Assembly: GCF_002192255.1 (NCBI RefSeq)
Contig: NZ_CP021768.1
Coordinates: 1,134,001 to 1,198,000, forward strand
DNA length: 64,000 nt
Reading direction: 5' to 3'
Source of the DNA: Stenotrophomonas sp. WZN-1
GTDB taxonomy: Bacteria; Pseudomonadota; Gammaproteobacteria; Xanthomonadales; Xanthomonadaceae
Made by a program: the position numbers and the translations under genes. Below the pieces are notes generated by a model. That model ran no database searches and was not told the DNA's origin. It saw only the letters and a program-made list of their open reading frames with translations. Shown here piece after piece: positions 53,627 through 62,930 of this stretch (position 1 is its first letter; each line of letters opens with the position of its first letter).

Positions 53627-54751
53627 TCAACCGATGGTGGTCCAGGCACGCGACCTGGCTGATGCAATGACACGATCGACGATCTGCGCCGAACGCAGGC
53701 CGTCCTCGAAGGTGGGCAGGCCCTGCGGCTGCTCGCCCTCGATGGCGCGATACGTGTCGGCGACGAACGCTTCGAAGCACTGGGCATAGCCCTGTGCGTG
53801 CCCGGCCGGCAGCACCGACAGCCGGCGCTGTTCGGCACTGCCGGCGCCCGGCCCGCGCGCGAAGATCTCTTCGCGCTGGTCGGGCAGGCCGATCCACAGG
53901 CGCTCGGCGTTCTCCTGGTTGAAGGCCACGCTGGCCTTGGCACCATCGATCTCGAACCAGAGGCGGTTGTGGCGTCCCGCCGAAACCTGGCTGACCGTCA
54001 ACGACGCCAGCGTGCCGGCGCCGGTCCTGAACATTGCCGCCGCCACGTCCTCGCTCGTGACCGCCTGCATCGCGCTGGCTGCGGTTGGCCTACTGAAGCT
54101 CTGGCCGCTGACGGCACTGCGCTCGGCGATGACCGTAGAGAACGTCGCACTGACCTCGGTGAAGCGCTCACCGCTGACCCATTCCACCAGGTCGCACCAG
54201 TGCGAGCCGATGTCGGCGAACACACGCGATGCGCCGCCCAATGCCGGGTCCACGCGCCAGTTGTTGCTGGCCGGGTCCAGCAGCCAGTCCTGCAGGTAGC
54301 TGCCGTGGATCAGGTGCAGCGGCCCCAGATCACCGTGGGCGATACGTGCGCGCGCCTCGCGCACCACCGGGTGGTAGCGGTAGACGAAAGGTACCGTGGC
54401 GACGAGTCCGCTCGACGTGGCCAAGGCGGCCAGTGCCTGCGCATCGTCCAGCGTGGTCGCCAGCGGCTTCTCGCAGATCACGTGCTTGCCGGCTTCCAGC
54501 GCCGCCCGCGCCATCGCGCGGTGCAGATGGTTGGGCGTGCACACGTGCACCACCTGCACCTGCGGATCGGCGACCACCTCCTCGATATCCCGATAGGCGC
54601 GCGGGACATGCCAGGACTGCGCGGCCTCATGCGCGCGCTGCGCTGACGAGGCGGCTACGCCGCGTACCTCGGCACCCGCCAGCAGTGCCGCACGACGATG
54701 CACTGCACCGATCATGCCGGTGCCGACGATGGCGATTCCAAGCTTGGGCAT
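53627..54751 (-). CDS. Gfo/Idh/MocA family oxidoreductase
   Basis: 374 residues. NAD(P)-binding Rossmann fold at the N-terminus (LGIAIVGTGMIGAVH) and the family EKP motif (E94-K95-P96 in VICEKPLATT); C-terminal alpha/beta domain (FADIGSHWCDLVEW). No signal peptide, so cytosolic; likely reduces a 3-keto sugar after import. Confidence 0.93.
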   Translation of the reverse strand: MPKLGIAIVGTGMIGAVHRRAALLAGAEVRGVAASSAQRAHEAAQSWHVPRAYRDIEEVVADPQVQVVHVCTPNHLHRAMARAALEAGKHVICEKPLATTLDDAQALAALATSSGLVATVPFVYRYHPVVREARARIAHGDLGPLHLIHGSYLQDWLLDPASNNWRVDPALGGASRVFADIGSHWCDLVEWVSGERFTEVSATFSTVIAERSAVSGQSFSRPTAASAMQAVTSEDVAAAMFRTGAGTLASLTVSQVSAGRHNRLWFEIDGAKASVAFNQENAERLWIGLPDQREEIFARGPGAGSAEQRRLSVLPAGHAQGYAQCFEAFVADTYRAIEGEQPQGLPTFEDGLRSAQIVDRVIASARSRAWTTIG

Positions 54752-54763
54752 CGACTGGGATCC

Positions 54764-55981
54764 TCAGGGTGTGGAGGGCGCGGCCTTGGCCGCCGGCCGG
54801 TCGCGGAACAGCAGCAGGAAGGCGATCAGCACCACCAGTGCAACGCCGGCCGGGAACAGCCAGATCTGCTGCCAGCCGGGGCCGGCCTCGGTGGTGAAGT
54901 GCTCCACCACCGCGCCGGACAGGAAGGTGCCGATCAGCATGCCCACGCCGTACGTGGCCAGGGTGATGAACCCCTGCGCGCTGCTGCGCGCGGCGGGGCC
55001 GGCGTGCGCATCGGTGTAGATCTGGCCGGTGACGAAGAAGAAGTCGTAGCAGATGCCGTGCAGCACGATGCCGATCACCAACAAGGAGAAACCGCTGCCC
55101 GCATCGCCGAAGGCGAACAGGACGTAGCGCACCACCCAGGCCGCCATGCCCACCGCCAGCATGGTCTTCACTCCCAGCCGCACGAACAGGAACGGCATGG
55201 CCAGCATCAGCAGCACTTCGGAGACCTGGCCCAGCGACTGCAGGCCCGCGGCGCCGCGCACGCCCAGGTCGTTGAGATACGGATTGGTGAAGTTGTAGTA
55301 GAACGACAGCGGGATGCAGATGGCGATGGACGCCAGGAAGAACACCAGGTAGGCACGCGACTTCAGCAGCCGTAACGAATCCAGCCCGAGGATCTGCCCC
55401 AGCCCGGCGTCGCGCTGCTGTGCCAGCGGTGGCGTGTGCGGCAGGGTGAACGCATACAGGCCCAGCACCAGCGATGCCAGCGCCGCCATGCGGAAGGTCA
55501 GTTCAAGCCGATGCGCCTGCTCCCAGCCCAGCCAGCCGATCAGCACGCCTGCAACGATCCAGCCAATGCTGCCGGCCACGCGTACCAGCGGGAACTGCTT
55601 CTCCGGCGACTGCATGTGGCGCATGGCTACGCTGTTGGCCAGCGCCAGCGTCGGCATGAACAGCAGCATGTAGCCCATCACGCAAGCCGAGAACACGCTG
55701 AAGCTGGTGGCGGTGGACGCCAGCCACATCAACACGGCGCCGGCCAGGTGCAGTACCGCCAGGATGCGCTGCGCCGCGAAGTAGCGATCCGCGATCAGGC
55801 CGACCAGGAACGGCGCCACGATGGCGCCGATGGACTGGCTGAGGAACGCCGTCGCTACCTGGCTGGCGCTGGCCTGCAGCGGGCCCTGCACCAGATAGGT
55901 GCCCAGGGTGACGAACCACGCCCCCCAGATGAAGAACTGCAGAAACATCATCGCGCCCAGGCGCGACATGGCGTGCGTCAT
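54764..55981 (-). CDS. MFS permease, nucleoside:H+ symporter (NupG-like) type
   Basis: 405 residues, about 12 membrane segments, with the start FLQFFIWGAWFVTLGTYL typical of the Nuc_H_symport family. In sugar loci such permeases import sugars or keto sugars. Between the Gfo/Idh and isomerase genes on the same strand. Confidence 0.9.
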   Translation of the reverse strand: MTHAMSRLGAMMFLQFFIWGAWFVTLGTYLVQGPLQASASQVATAFLSQSIGAIVAPFLVGLIADRYFAAQRILAVLHLAGAVLMWLASTATSFSVFSACVMGYMLLFMPTLALANSVAMRHMQSPEKQFPLVRVAGSIGWIVAGVLIGWLGWEQAHRLELTFRMAALASLVLGLYAFTLPHTPPLAQQRDAGLGQILGLDSLRLLKSRAYLVFFLASIAICIPLSFYYNFTNPYLNDLGVRGAAGLQSLGQVSEVLLMLAMPFLFVRLGVKTMLAVGMAAWVVRYVLFAFGDAGSGFSLLVIGIVLHGICYDFFFVTGQIYTDAHAGPAARSSAQGFITLATYGVGMLIGTFLSGAVVEHFTTEAGPGWQQIWLFPAGVALVVLIAFLLLFRDRPAAKAAPSTP

Positions 55982-56008
55982 GGCTTGCCCTCCCGGGGCG
56001 GTCGTGGC

Positions 56009-57061
56009 TCAGATTCCCAGCATGCGGTGCAGTGATGCGGCGTCCGTGCCGCTGTCGGCGAAGTCATCGAAGGCGCGTTCGGTCACGCGGATGAGGTGGT
56101 CGCGGATGAAGGCGGCACCCTCGCGCGCGCCGTCCTCGGGGTGCTTCAGGCAGCACTCCCATTCCAGCACCGCCCATCCGGGGAAGTCGTACTGCGCGAA
56201 CTTGGAGAAGATCGCCTTGAAGTCGATCTGGCCGTCGCCGAGTGAACGGAACCGGCCCGGGCGATCGATCCAGTCCTGGTAGCCGCCATACACGCCGCTG
56301 CTCGCGCTGGGGCGATATTCCGCATCTTTGACGTGGAAGATGCCGATGCGGGCGTGGTAGCGGTCGATGAAACCCAGGTAGTCCATCTGCTGCAGCAGCA
56401 GGTGGCTGGGGTCGTACAGGATCTTGGCGCGGGGGTGATGGTCCACTACATCGAGGAAGCGCTCGAAGGTCGCGCCGTCGTGCAGGTCCTCGCCGGGGTG
56501 GATCTCGAAGCACAGGTCCACGCCGCAGGCGTCGAATGCATCCAGGATCGGACGCCAGCGACGGCCGAGTTCGGCGAAGGCTTTCTCCACCAGTCCCGGT
56601 GGGCGCTGCGGCCAGGGATAGAAGTAGGGCCAGGCCAATGCGCCGGAGAACGTGGCATGCGCGGTCAGTCCCAGGCGCTGGCTGGCTTTGGCGGCCAACC
56701 GCAGCTCGTCCACCGCCCAGGCCTGTCGGGCGGCCGGATCACCGCGTTTGTCCGGCGGCGCGAATCCGTCGAACAGGCTGTCGTAGGCGGGATGGACGGC
56801 AACCAGCTGCCCCTGCAGGTGGGTGGACAGTTCGGTGATCTGCAGGCCGTGCCCGGCCAGCATGCCGGCAATATCGTCGCAGTACGCCTGGCTGCGCGCC
56901 GCCTCGGCCAGGTCGAACAGGTGGGGCGCGCTGGTGGGGACTTGTACGCCAGAATAGCCCAGACCCGCGGCCCATCCGGCCAGCGTGTCCAGCCGATCAA
57001 AAGGAGCTGTGTCGCCGATGAACTGCGCCAGGAACAGCGCTGGACCCTTGAGCGTCTTCAA
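56009..57061 (-). CDS. Sugar phosphate isomerase/epimerase family protein (TIM barrel)
   Basis: 350 residues from TTG at 57061 (MKTLKGPALFLAQF) with an AGGG ribosome-binding site 9 nt before. The upstream ATG at 57082 lies inside the operator and would add 7 residues. Xylose-isomerase-like fold: GAALGYSGVQVP, TELSTHLQGQL, CFEIHPGEDLHDG, LYDPSHLLLQQMDY and HVKDAEYRP hold the metal ligands. No signal peptide: cytosolic, first gene of the minus operon. Confidence 0.87.
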   Translation of the reverse strand: MKTLKGPALFLAQFIGDTAPFDRLDTLAGWAAGLGYSGVQVPTSAPHLFDLAEAARSQAYCDDIAGMLAGHGLQITELSTHLQGQLVAVHPAYDSLFDGFAPPDKRGDPAARQAWAVDELRLAAKASQRLGLTAHATFSGALAWPYFYPWPQRPPGLVEKAFAELGRRWRPILDAFDACGVDLCFEIHPGEDLHDGATFERFLDVVDHHPRAKILYDPSHLLLQQMDYLGFIDRYHARIGIFHVKDAEYRPSASSGVYGGYQDWIDRPGRFRSLGDGQIDFKAIFSKFAQYDFPGWAVLEWECCLKHPEDGAREGAAFIRDHLIRVTERAFDDFADSGTDAASLHRMLGI

Positions 57062-57077
57062 CGTGATTCGCCCTCGA

Positions 57078-57091
57078 TGCAATCGATTGCA
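57078..57091. promoter_or_regulatory. LacI-type operator copy B (TGCAATCGATTGCA)
   Basis: Identical to copy A (48391-48404). On the minus strand a -10-like GATAAT (57091-57096) abuts it. Sits between the minus operon and the divergent lacI-type gene (57157). Confidence 0.85.
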
Positions 57092-57156
57092 TTATCCTAG
57101 CAGGGGCTCACGCAGGACCTGTTGTGCACTGCACAGCGGACAGGAGGACTAACGCC

Positions 57157-58164
57157 ATGGCCACCATCTACGACATCGCAAAGCACGTCGGCGTCTCCGC
57201 GGGCACGGTGTCGCGTGCGCTTTCCCGGCCGGACAAGGTCCTGCCCGCCACCCGCGCACGCATCGAGCAGGCCGCCGCCGCCCTCGGCTACGTGCCCAAC
57301 ACGGTGGCCCGCACGCTCAAGACCCAGCGCAGCGGCAAGATCCTGGTGACCGTCCCGGACATCGCCAATCCATTTTTCGCGCAGATCCTGCAGGGCGCGG
57401 AGGAGGCCGCGCAGGCGGTCGGCTATGCGGTCCTGCTGGGCGATACCCAGCATCAACCCGACCGCGAAGAACGCTACGCGCAGATGCTCCGGCGCAACGA
57501 GGCCGACGGCATGATCGTGCTGGGCCATCGCCTGCCACCGACGGCGCGCGAGATCGTCGGGCAGCGCGGCGCCGCCGCACCGGTGGTCAATGGCTGCGAG
57601 TTCGACCCCGCACTGGGCATTCCCAGCGTCCACATCGACAACGCGGCCGCGGCACGCGCGGTGATGGAGCATCTGTACGGGCTGGGACACGAACGGATTG
57701 CCGTGGTCGGCGGGCCGCCTGACAACCCCCTGCACCAGCAACGGCTGGAAGGTGTGCGCGCAGCCGGCAAGGCGCGCGGCCGCCTGCGCCAGCTGAGCAT
57801 CGTGCCGGGGGATTTTTCCGTGGAATCCGGGCATGCGGCTGCCATGGCGTTGTTGGATGGCACGCCGGCACCGACCGCGGTGTTCTGCTTCAGTGACCAG
57901 ATGGCGTTGGGTACCCTGGCCGCCTGCCGGGAGCTGGGCATCCGCGTGCCGGACGAACTTTCCGTCGTCGGCTTTGATGACCTGGCGTCTTCCCGCTACC
58001 TCACGCCGCCATTGACGACCATCCGGCAGCCCATGCGGGAGATTGGCGAGCGTGCGGTCAACCTGCTGCTCGCCATCATCGAACACGCCGACGTGCCGCT
58101 GCAGCAGACGCTGGAGTTCAGCTTCATGCTGCGGGATTCGACGGCTGCGCCCCGGCGTGGGTGA
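57157..58164 (+). CDS. LacI-family regulator of the 3-keto glycoside locus
   Basis: 335 residues from MATIYDIAKHVGVS; AGGAGG stands before it, and the ATG at 57124 would add a foreign tail. Helix-turn-helix with recognition segment SAGTVSRALSRP, hinge PNTVARTLKTQRSG, then the sugar-binding fold (FAQILQGAEEAAQAVG, FCFSDQMALGTLAACREL, GFDDLASSRYLTPPLTTIRQP). Divergent from the minus operon with copy B between them, so the likely repressor of both operons and itself. Confidence 0.93.
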   Translation: MATIYDIAKHVGVSAGTVSRALSRPDKVLPATRARIEQAAAALGYVPNTVARTLKTQRSGKILVTVPDIANPFFAQILQGAEEAAQAVGYAVLLGDTQHQPDREERYAQMLRRNEADGMIVLGHRLPPTAREIVGQRGAAAPVVNGCEFDPALGIPSVHIDNAAAARAVMEHLYGLGHERIAVVGGPPDNPLHQQRLEGVRAAGKARGRLRQLSIVPGDFSVESGHAAAMALLDGTPAPTAVFCFSDQMALGTLAACRELGIRVPDELSVVGFDDLASSRYLTPPLTTIRQPMREIGERAVNLLLAIIEHADVPLQQTLEFSFMLRDSTAAPRRG

Positions 58165-58280
58165 GGGCAGGGCTGCCGCCGTGAGTCCTTGATCCCGAAT
58201 TGACGCAGAGCTGTCAGACTCGGCATGGGCAGCCCGGCAAGGGCCGGGGGGATACGTGTGATCGCGCAAGGGGGTCGGCA

Positions 58281-59333
58281 ATGCCGTTCTTGACTGACTC
58301 GACGGAAGTCGCGGTCGAAGGCATCGGCGCGGCACGTCGCATCGGCTGGATGCGCTTCGTCGGCAATGGCCTGGGCGCGATTCCCATCGCCTCGGTCATG
58401 CTTGAACGCCAGGACGGCCTGTTGGCCTGGGTGTTGCTGCTGCTCAATGCGTTGGCGTGGCCGGCGCTCGCGCTGGTGCTGACCCAGCGCGCCCGCCAGC
58501 CTGCACAGGCCCAGTTCCGCTGCATGGTGGCCGACTCCTTCTTCGGCGGTGGCTGGATCGCCTTCATGGCGTTGAGCGCGGTGCCCAGCGCACTGTTCGC
58601 CGCACTGCTGGTGGCCGACAAGATCGCTGCCGGTGGCGTGCGCCTGGCGATGCGGGCCACGCTGGCGCTGGTGCTGGGTTTCGCGATCACCTGGTGGGCA
58701 CTCGGCTTCCCTTACCAACCCGTTTCCTCGCAGCGCACGATCGTGCTCAGCGTGCCGTTCCTGTTCGTCTACGGCATCGGGCTGAGCATCCTCAGCTGGC
58801 AGCTGGCGCGCCGGGTCAAATCGCAGAACCGGCAACTGCAGCGGCTGAGCCGGATGGATCCGCTGGTGGAACTGGCCAACCGTGGCTTCCTGATCCTTCG
58901 CGCACAGCAGGTGCTGGACAGGGCGCAGGGGCAGGGCGGGCTGGCCTGCCTGCTGATGCTCGATGTGGATGACTTCAAGCGCATCAATGATTCGCTTGGC
59001 CACCGCGCGGGCGATGAGGTACTGCGGCATATCGCTGCAACACTGCGCACGTTCTCGCGGCCCGGTGATACCCCGGCGCGGCTGGGTGGCGATGAGTTCG
59101 TGGTGCTGCTGCACGACTGCGCGCCCGTCGACGCGATGCACGTGGCCGAGCGGGTGCGCCTGCATCTGCTCGAGGCCGCGCGCCAGATCACGCCGGGCGT
59201 GGAGTTCAGCGTAAGCATCGGCATTGCCGCTACGCCGCGGGGTGGCAGTGTCGAGGACTGGCTGGCACTGGCTGACCGCGCGCTCTACCACGCCAAGCGG
59301 CAGGGCAAGAATACGGCCAGTTACGGCGAGTGA
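58281..59333 (+). CDS. MASE2-type membrane diguanylate cyclase
   Basis: 350 residues from MPFLTDSTEV. N-terminal membrane sensor of six or so helices (about 24-175), MASE2-like, then GGDEF domain with active site GGDEF (269-273) and inhibitory I-site RPGD (260-263). Makes c-di-GMP and should be product-inhibited. Signal of the membrane part unknown. Confidence 0.92.
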   Translation: MPFLTDSTEVAVEGIGAARRIGWMRFVGNGLGAIPIASVMLERQDGLLAWVLLLLNALAWPALALVLTQRARQPAQAQFRCMVADSFFGGGWIAFMALSAVPSALFAALLVADKIAAGGVRLAMRATLALVLGFAITWWALGFPYQPVSSQRTIVLSVPFLFVYGIGLSILSWQLARRVKSQNRQLQRLSRMDPLVELANRGFLILRAQQVLDRAQGQGGLACLLMLDVDDFKRINDSLGHRAGDEVLRHIAATLRTFSRPGDTPARLGGDEFVVLLHDCAPVDAMHVAERVRLHLLEAARQITPGVEFSVSIGIAATPRGGSVEDWLALADRALYHAKRQGKNTASYGE

Positions 59334-59449
59334 GTCGATGGGGCGGCGGCAGGGCCGCCACCGGATGAGCGCGTAACGCCCGTTCAGCCTGCACGCCGAA
59401 TCGGCGGGTCAATCCTCTACCATGGGCCACTCCGCCCGGACGCGCTCCC

Positions 59450-60475
59450 ATGCAAGACGCCCTTGTTGCCCAGCCCAAGCCCCCCGTTCCAAGGATCGCG
59501 GCGTGGCTGATGATGTTGCTGGGCATGTGGCTGGCGCTGAAGCTGGGCCTGGTGGTGACCCTGCTGTCCGGTCTGCTGGTGTTCCAGCTGACCCATGTGC
59601 TGGCCTCCACCGTGGAAGGCAGGCTGCCGCCGGGACGGGCACGGGCGATCGCGGTGATCGTGCTGTCGGCGATCATCATCAGCGCACTGGTAATGGCCGG
59701 CATCGGCGTGGCCTCGTTCTTCCGCAACGAGACCGGCGGACCGGATGCACTCCTGGCGCGCCTGATGGAGATCCTCAATACCTCGCGCCACCAGGTGCCG
59801 GCGCTGCTGCAACCCTACATTCCCGAAGACATGCCGGCGCTGCGCGCGGCGCTTAACGAGTGGGCCGCCGAACATCAGCGCCAGCTGGGCGTGGCCGGTA
59901 CCTCGGTGGTGCAGGTCGGTGTGCGCGTACTGATCGGGATGGTGCTGGGCGCGATGATCGCGCTGTATGACGAACTGCCGCTGCCGAAGATGGGGCCGCT
60001 GGCGCAGGAGCTGATCGGGCGCACCAGCCGCCTGGCCACCGCGTTCCGGCAGGTGGTGTTCGCGCAGGTGAAGATCTCGCTGCTCAACACGGTGTTCACC
60101 GCCATCTTCCTGCTGGGCGTGCTGCCGCTGTTCGGCGTGCACCTGCCACTGTCCAAGACCCTGGTGCTGATCACCTTCCTTGCCGGCCTGCTGCCGGTGG
60201 TGGGCAACATCATCTCCAACACGATCATCACCATCGTTGCGCTGTCGGTGTCGTTCTACGTGGCGGTCGCGGCGCTGCTGTACCTGATCGTGATCCACAA
60301 GCTGGAGTACTTCCTCAACGCGCGCATCGTCGGTGGCGAAATCCAGGCGCGTGCCTGGGAGCTGCTGCTGGCCATGCTGGTGATGGAGGCGGCGTTCGGC
60401 CTGCCGGGCCTGGTCGCCGCGCCGGTGTTCTACGCCTACGTGAAGCGCGAACTGGTCGACCAGCGCTGGATCTGA
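59450..60475 (+). CDS. AI-2E family transporter
   Basis: 341 residues. AI-2E (PF01594-type) permease with several membrane helices at 16-45, 60-85 and a C-terminal bundle from about 195, including LPVVGNIISNTI and GLPGLVAAPVFYAYVK. Members export quorum signals or drive Na+/H+ exchange; no substrate is fixed. Confidence 0.9.
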   Translation: MQDALVAQPKPPVPRIAAWLMMLLGMWLALKLGLVVTLLSGLLVFQLTHVLASTVEGRLPPGRARAIAVIVLSAIIISALVMAGIGVASFFRNETGGPDALLARLMEILNTSRHQVPALLQPYIPEDMPALRAALNEWAAEHQRQLGVAGTSVVQVGVRVLIGMVLGAMIALYDELPLPKMGPLAQELIGRTSRLATAFRQVVFAQVKISLLNTVFTAIFLLGVLPLFGVHLPLSKTLVLITFLAGLLPVVGNIISNTIITIVALSVSFYVAVAALLYLIVIHKLEYFLNARIVGGEIQARAWELLLAMLVMEAAFGLPGLVAAPVFYAYVKRELVDQRWI

Positions 60476-60637
60476 CGCGGCAGGTCATGACGTATTTGCC
60501 TCGATTGGACGGTCCGCGCGGCCTTGCCGGTGCGTTCGCGGCGGGTGAGGTATACCCACGGCAGCGGTTGGCCCGGTAGCGGCTTGGCGCCTGTGCAGGC
60601 GGCCGCTACAGTGTTCTGCACTACAGGGGAAATGTGC

Positions 60638-62380
60638 ATGGCCGGCAAGGCGTCGCCCATCGGATTGCGGACCTGGGTCTGGATCCTGGCCGGGTTGTTC
60701 GTAGTCTGTACGCTGCCGTTGATGGCCATCGCGCTGGTGCAGGGCACGCTGCGCTTCACTGCCGCCGAGGACAACCTGATCAGCCTGCGCCAGCTGCGGC
60801 AGACCTTCGACCTGGCCAATCTGGTGTCGGCCGAGCGCGGCCCCGCCAACAGCCTGCTCGGTGCCAACACGGCCGATCCGGCCGAACAGGCCCGGCTGGC
60901 GGCGCGGCTGGCGGTCGCGCGCCAGCGGGTCGATACCGCCCTGCAGCATCTGGACACCGTGTTCAACGCCGACCCTGGCGTGGTCGACGAACATGGGATG
61001 CTGGCCGACGCGCAACGTCGCCTGCAATCGGCGCGGGCGGCGGTGGACCGCGTGGCGGCACAGCCACATGATGCGCGCCGGGTGGAGGACGTGGAGCGCG
61101 CGATCAGCAGCATGTTCGCGGTGGTCGATCGCCTGCACGTGCTGACCGCGGCGCAGATCAACGTGCTGGTCAGCGCCGACCGCGAAGCAGCGATTCCGGC
61201 GATGCAGGGCCAGGTGCTGATCGACCTGCGCGAGCATGGCGGCCGCCTGGCCTCGAACGTGATGGCGCCGGTGGCGGTACCGGGGGCATGGCGTGACGAA
61301 CAGGTGCGGGCGGCATTGCAGACCGAAGGCCGCCTGCTGGAGCTGTGGCGGCTGGCGGGCAGCCATGAAGCGGTGTTCCGCAGTGATCCGGCGCTGTCCT
61401 GGCATTGGGACATGGCACGCCGGCAGTTCTTCGGCGAATCGCTGCCGATGATCGAACAGTTGATCGAAGACGGCCGGCGCGGCGTGCCGCCGCCGTGGAC
61501 CGCCGCCGAGTTCACCACCCGCTACGTGCCGACCCTGCAGTCGCTGGAAGCGCTGCGCGACGGCTACCTGAGCGTGTCCATCGCCCGCTTCGAGCGCACC
61601 CGCAACCGCGAAGCGACGCGCCTGGTGGTGCTGGTGGCGACAGTGCTCGGCACGCTGCTGGTGCTGGGCGTGGCGCTGCGCATTGCCCACCTGCAGATCC
61701 TGCGGCCACTGCTGCAGGCGCAGAAGCAGGTCATCCAGATCGCCTCGGAAGCGCCCGGGCCGGAGCAGCATGTGACCCACCCGCTGGCCGAGATGCAGCG
61801 CCTGTTCGATGCCATCGAAGTGCTGCGCGAGAAGTCGCGCGAGCGCTCGGCCTTGACCAGCGAGCTGCGCCAGCTGGCCGGCACCGATGAACTGACCGGG
61901 CTGTTGAACCGGCGCGCGCTGGACGAGATGGTGCAGCAACGCCACGACGGCGGTGGCAACAGCGCGGTGGTGATCCTGCTGGACGTGGACCGCTTCAAGG
62001 CGATCAATGATGGCCATGGCCACGATGCAGGCGATGCAGTGCTGGTGCAGGTGGCGCAGTTGCTGCAGCGCCATCTTCGCCGCAGCGACAGCATTGCCCG
62101 CTATGGCGGCGAGGAGTTTCTCGTATTGCTGGCCGACGGCGATCTGGCCGGCGGCCGCCAGGTGGCCGAGTCGCTGCGGGCGGCACTGCAGCAGCTGGAG
62201 ATCGTACTGGTTGGCGGCAAGGTGCTGCGGGTCACCGCCAGCTTCGGTGTGGCCGAGGGCGGCACCGACGCGCTGGGCTGGCGCACGTTGCTGCGCGCTG
62301 CGGATGCGGCCATGTACCAGGCCAAGGCGCAGGGCCGCGATCGCGTGCGCGTGGCCGGCGGTGGCCGCATCGCGCGCTGA
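60638..62380 (+). CDS. Membrane-bound diguanylate cyclase with periplasmic sensor
   Basis: 580 residues from MAGKASPIG, chosen because AGGGGA lies 7 nt before; ATG at 60632 is also possible. Membrane segment at 10-32, a long helical periplasmic region (33-325, with an AERGPANSLLG motif of nitrate-sensor-like four-helix domains), membrane segment at about 330-352, HAMP-like linker and GGDEF domain with GGEEF (490-494) and I-site RRSD. Active form expected. Confidence 0.9.
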   Translation: MAGKASPIGLRTWVWILAGLFVVCTLPLMAIALVQGTLRFTAAEDNLISLRQLRQTFDLANLVSAERGPANSLLGANTADPAEQARLAARLAVARQRVDTALQHLDTVFNADPGVVDEHGMLADAQRRLQSARAAVDRVAAQPHDARRVEDVERAISSMFAVVDRLHVLTAAQINVLVSADREAAIPAMQGQVLIDLREHGGRLASNVMAPVAVPGAWRDEQVRAALQTEGRLLELWRLAGSHEAVFRSDPALSWHWDMARRQFFGESLPMIEQLIEDGRRGVPPPWTAAEFTTRYVPTLQSLEALRDGYLSVSIARFERTRNREATRLVVLVATVLGTLLVLGVALRIAHLQILRPLLQAQKQVIQIASEAPGPEQHVTHPLAEMQRLFDAIEVLREKSRERSALTSELRQLAGTDELTGLLNRRALDEMVQQRHDGGGNSAVVILLDVDRFKAINDGHGHDAGDAVLVQVAQLLQRHLRRSDSIARYGGEEFLVLLADGDLAGGRQVAESLRAALQQLEIVLVGGKVLRVTASFGVAEGGTDALGWRTLLRAADAAMYQAKAQGRDRVRVAGGGRIAR

Positions 62381-62386
62381 ACAGCC

Positions 62387-62893
62387 TCAACCGATACGGG
62401 CATGCACCCGGCGCAGCGTGCGTGCGATCATCCGGCGCGCGATCGGACGCGGAACCGCCATCCCCCGCCAGCGCAGCGCGCCCACCCGGAACGTGGCGCT
62501 GGCGGTCGCCAGCACCTTGCCGGCCGGGTCGGTCAACCAACCACGGGTGAAGGCGATGCTGCCCTTGCTGTGTTCGACTTCACCCCAGCCGATGATCCGC
62601 CCGGGGCGCGCGGGGCTGACGAAACTTGTCTTGGATTCCACCGTGACTGCGATGCGGTTGGCTGGCAGCGTGGCGTAGATCGCAGGCCCCATGCAGTCGT
62701 CCAGCATCGCCGAGAGGAAGCCGCCCTGCACGTTGCCCATCGGGTTGGTCAGTACCGGGCCGGCATCGAATTCGACCTGGATGCGGCGCCGTGCATCGTC
62801 GTAGTCGACGAAGCGCCAGCCGAGCAGGGTGCCTGCCTGGGACGGTGGCAGTTCACCGTTGACCACGCTGTAGAAGATCGATTCGGGATCCAT
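62387..62893 (-). CDS. PaaI-type hotdog thioesterase
   Basis: 168 residues. Hotdog-fold acyl-CoA thioesterase with NPMGNVQGGFLSAMLDD (about 50-66), where PaaI has the catalytic His/Asp or Glu region, and ESKTSFVSPARPG. It is the likely hydrolase of an acyl-CoA; substrate unknown. Longer frame upstream not used. Confidence 0.88.
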   Translation of the reverse strand: MDPESIFYSVVNGELPPSQAGTLLGWRFVDYDDARRRIQVEFDAGPVLTNPMGNVQGGFLSAMLDDCMGPAIYATLPANRIAVTVESKTSFVSPARPGRIIGWGEVEHSKGSIAFTRGWLTDPAGKVLATASATFRVGALRWRGMAVPRPIARRMIARTLRRVHARIG

Positions 62894-62930
62894 GGGGAGC
62901 CTCGATGAAAGGGGAGGGAGGAAGAACGCG

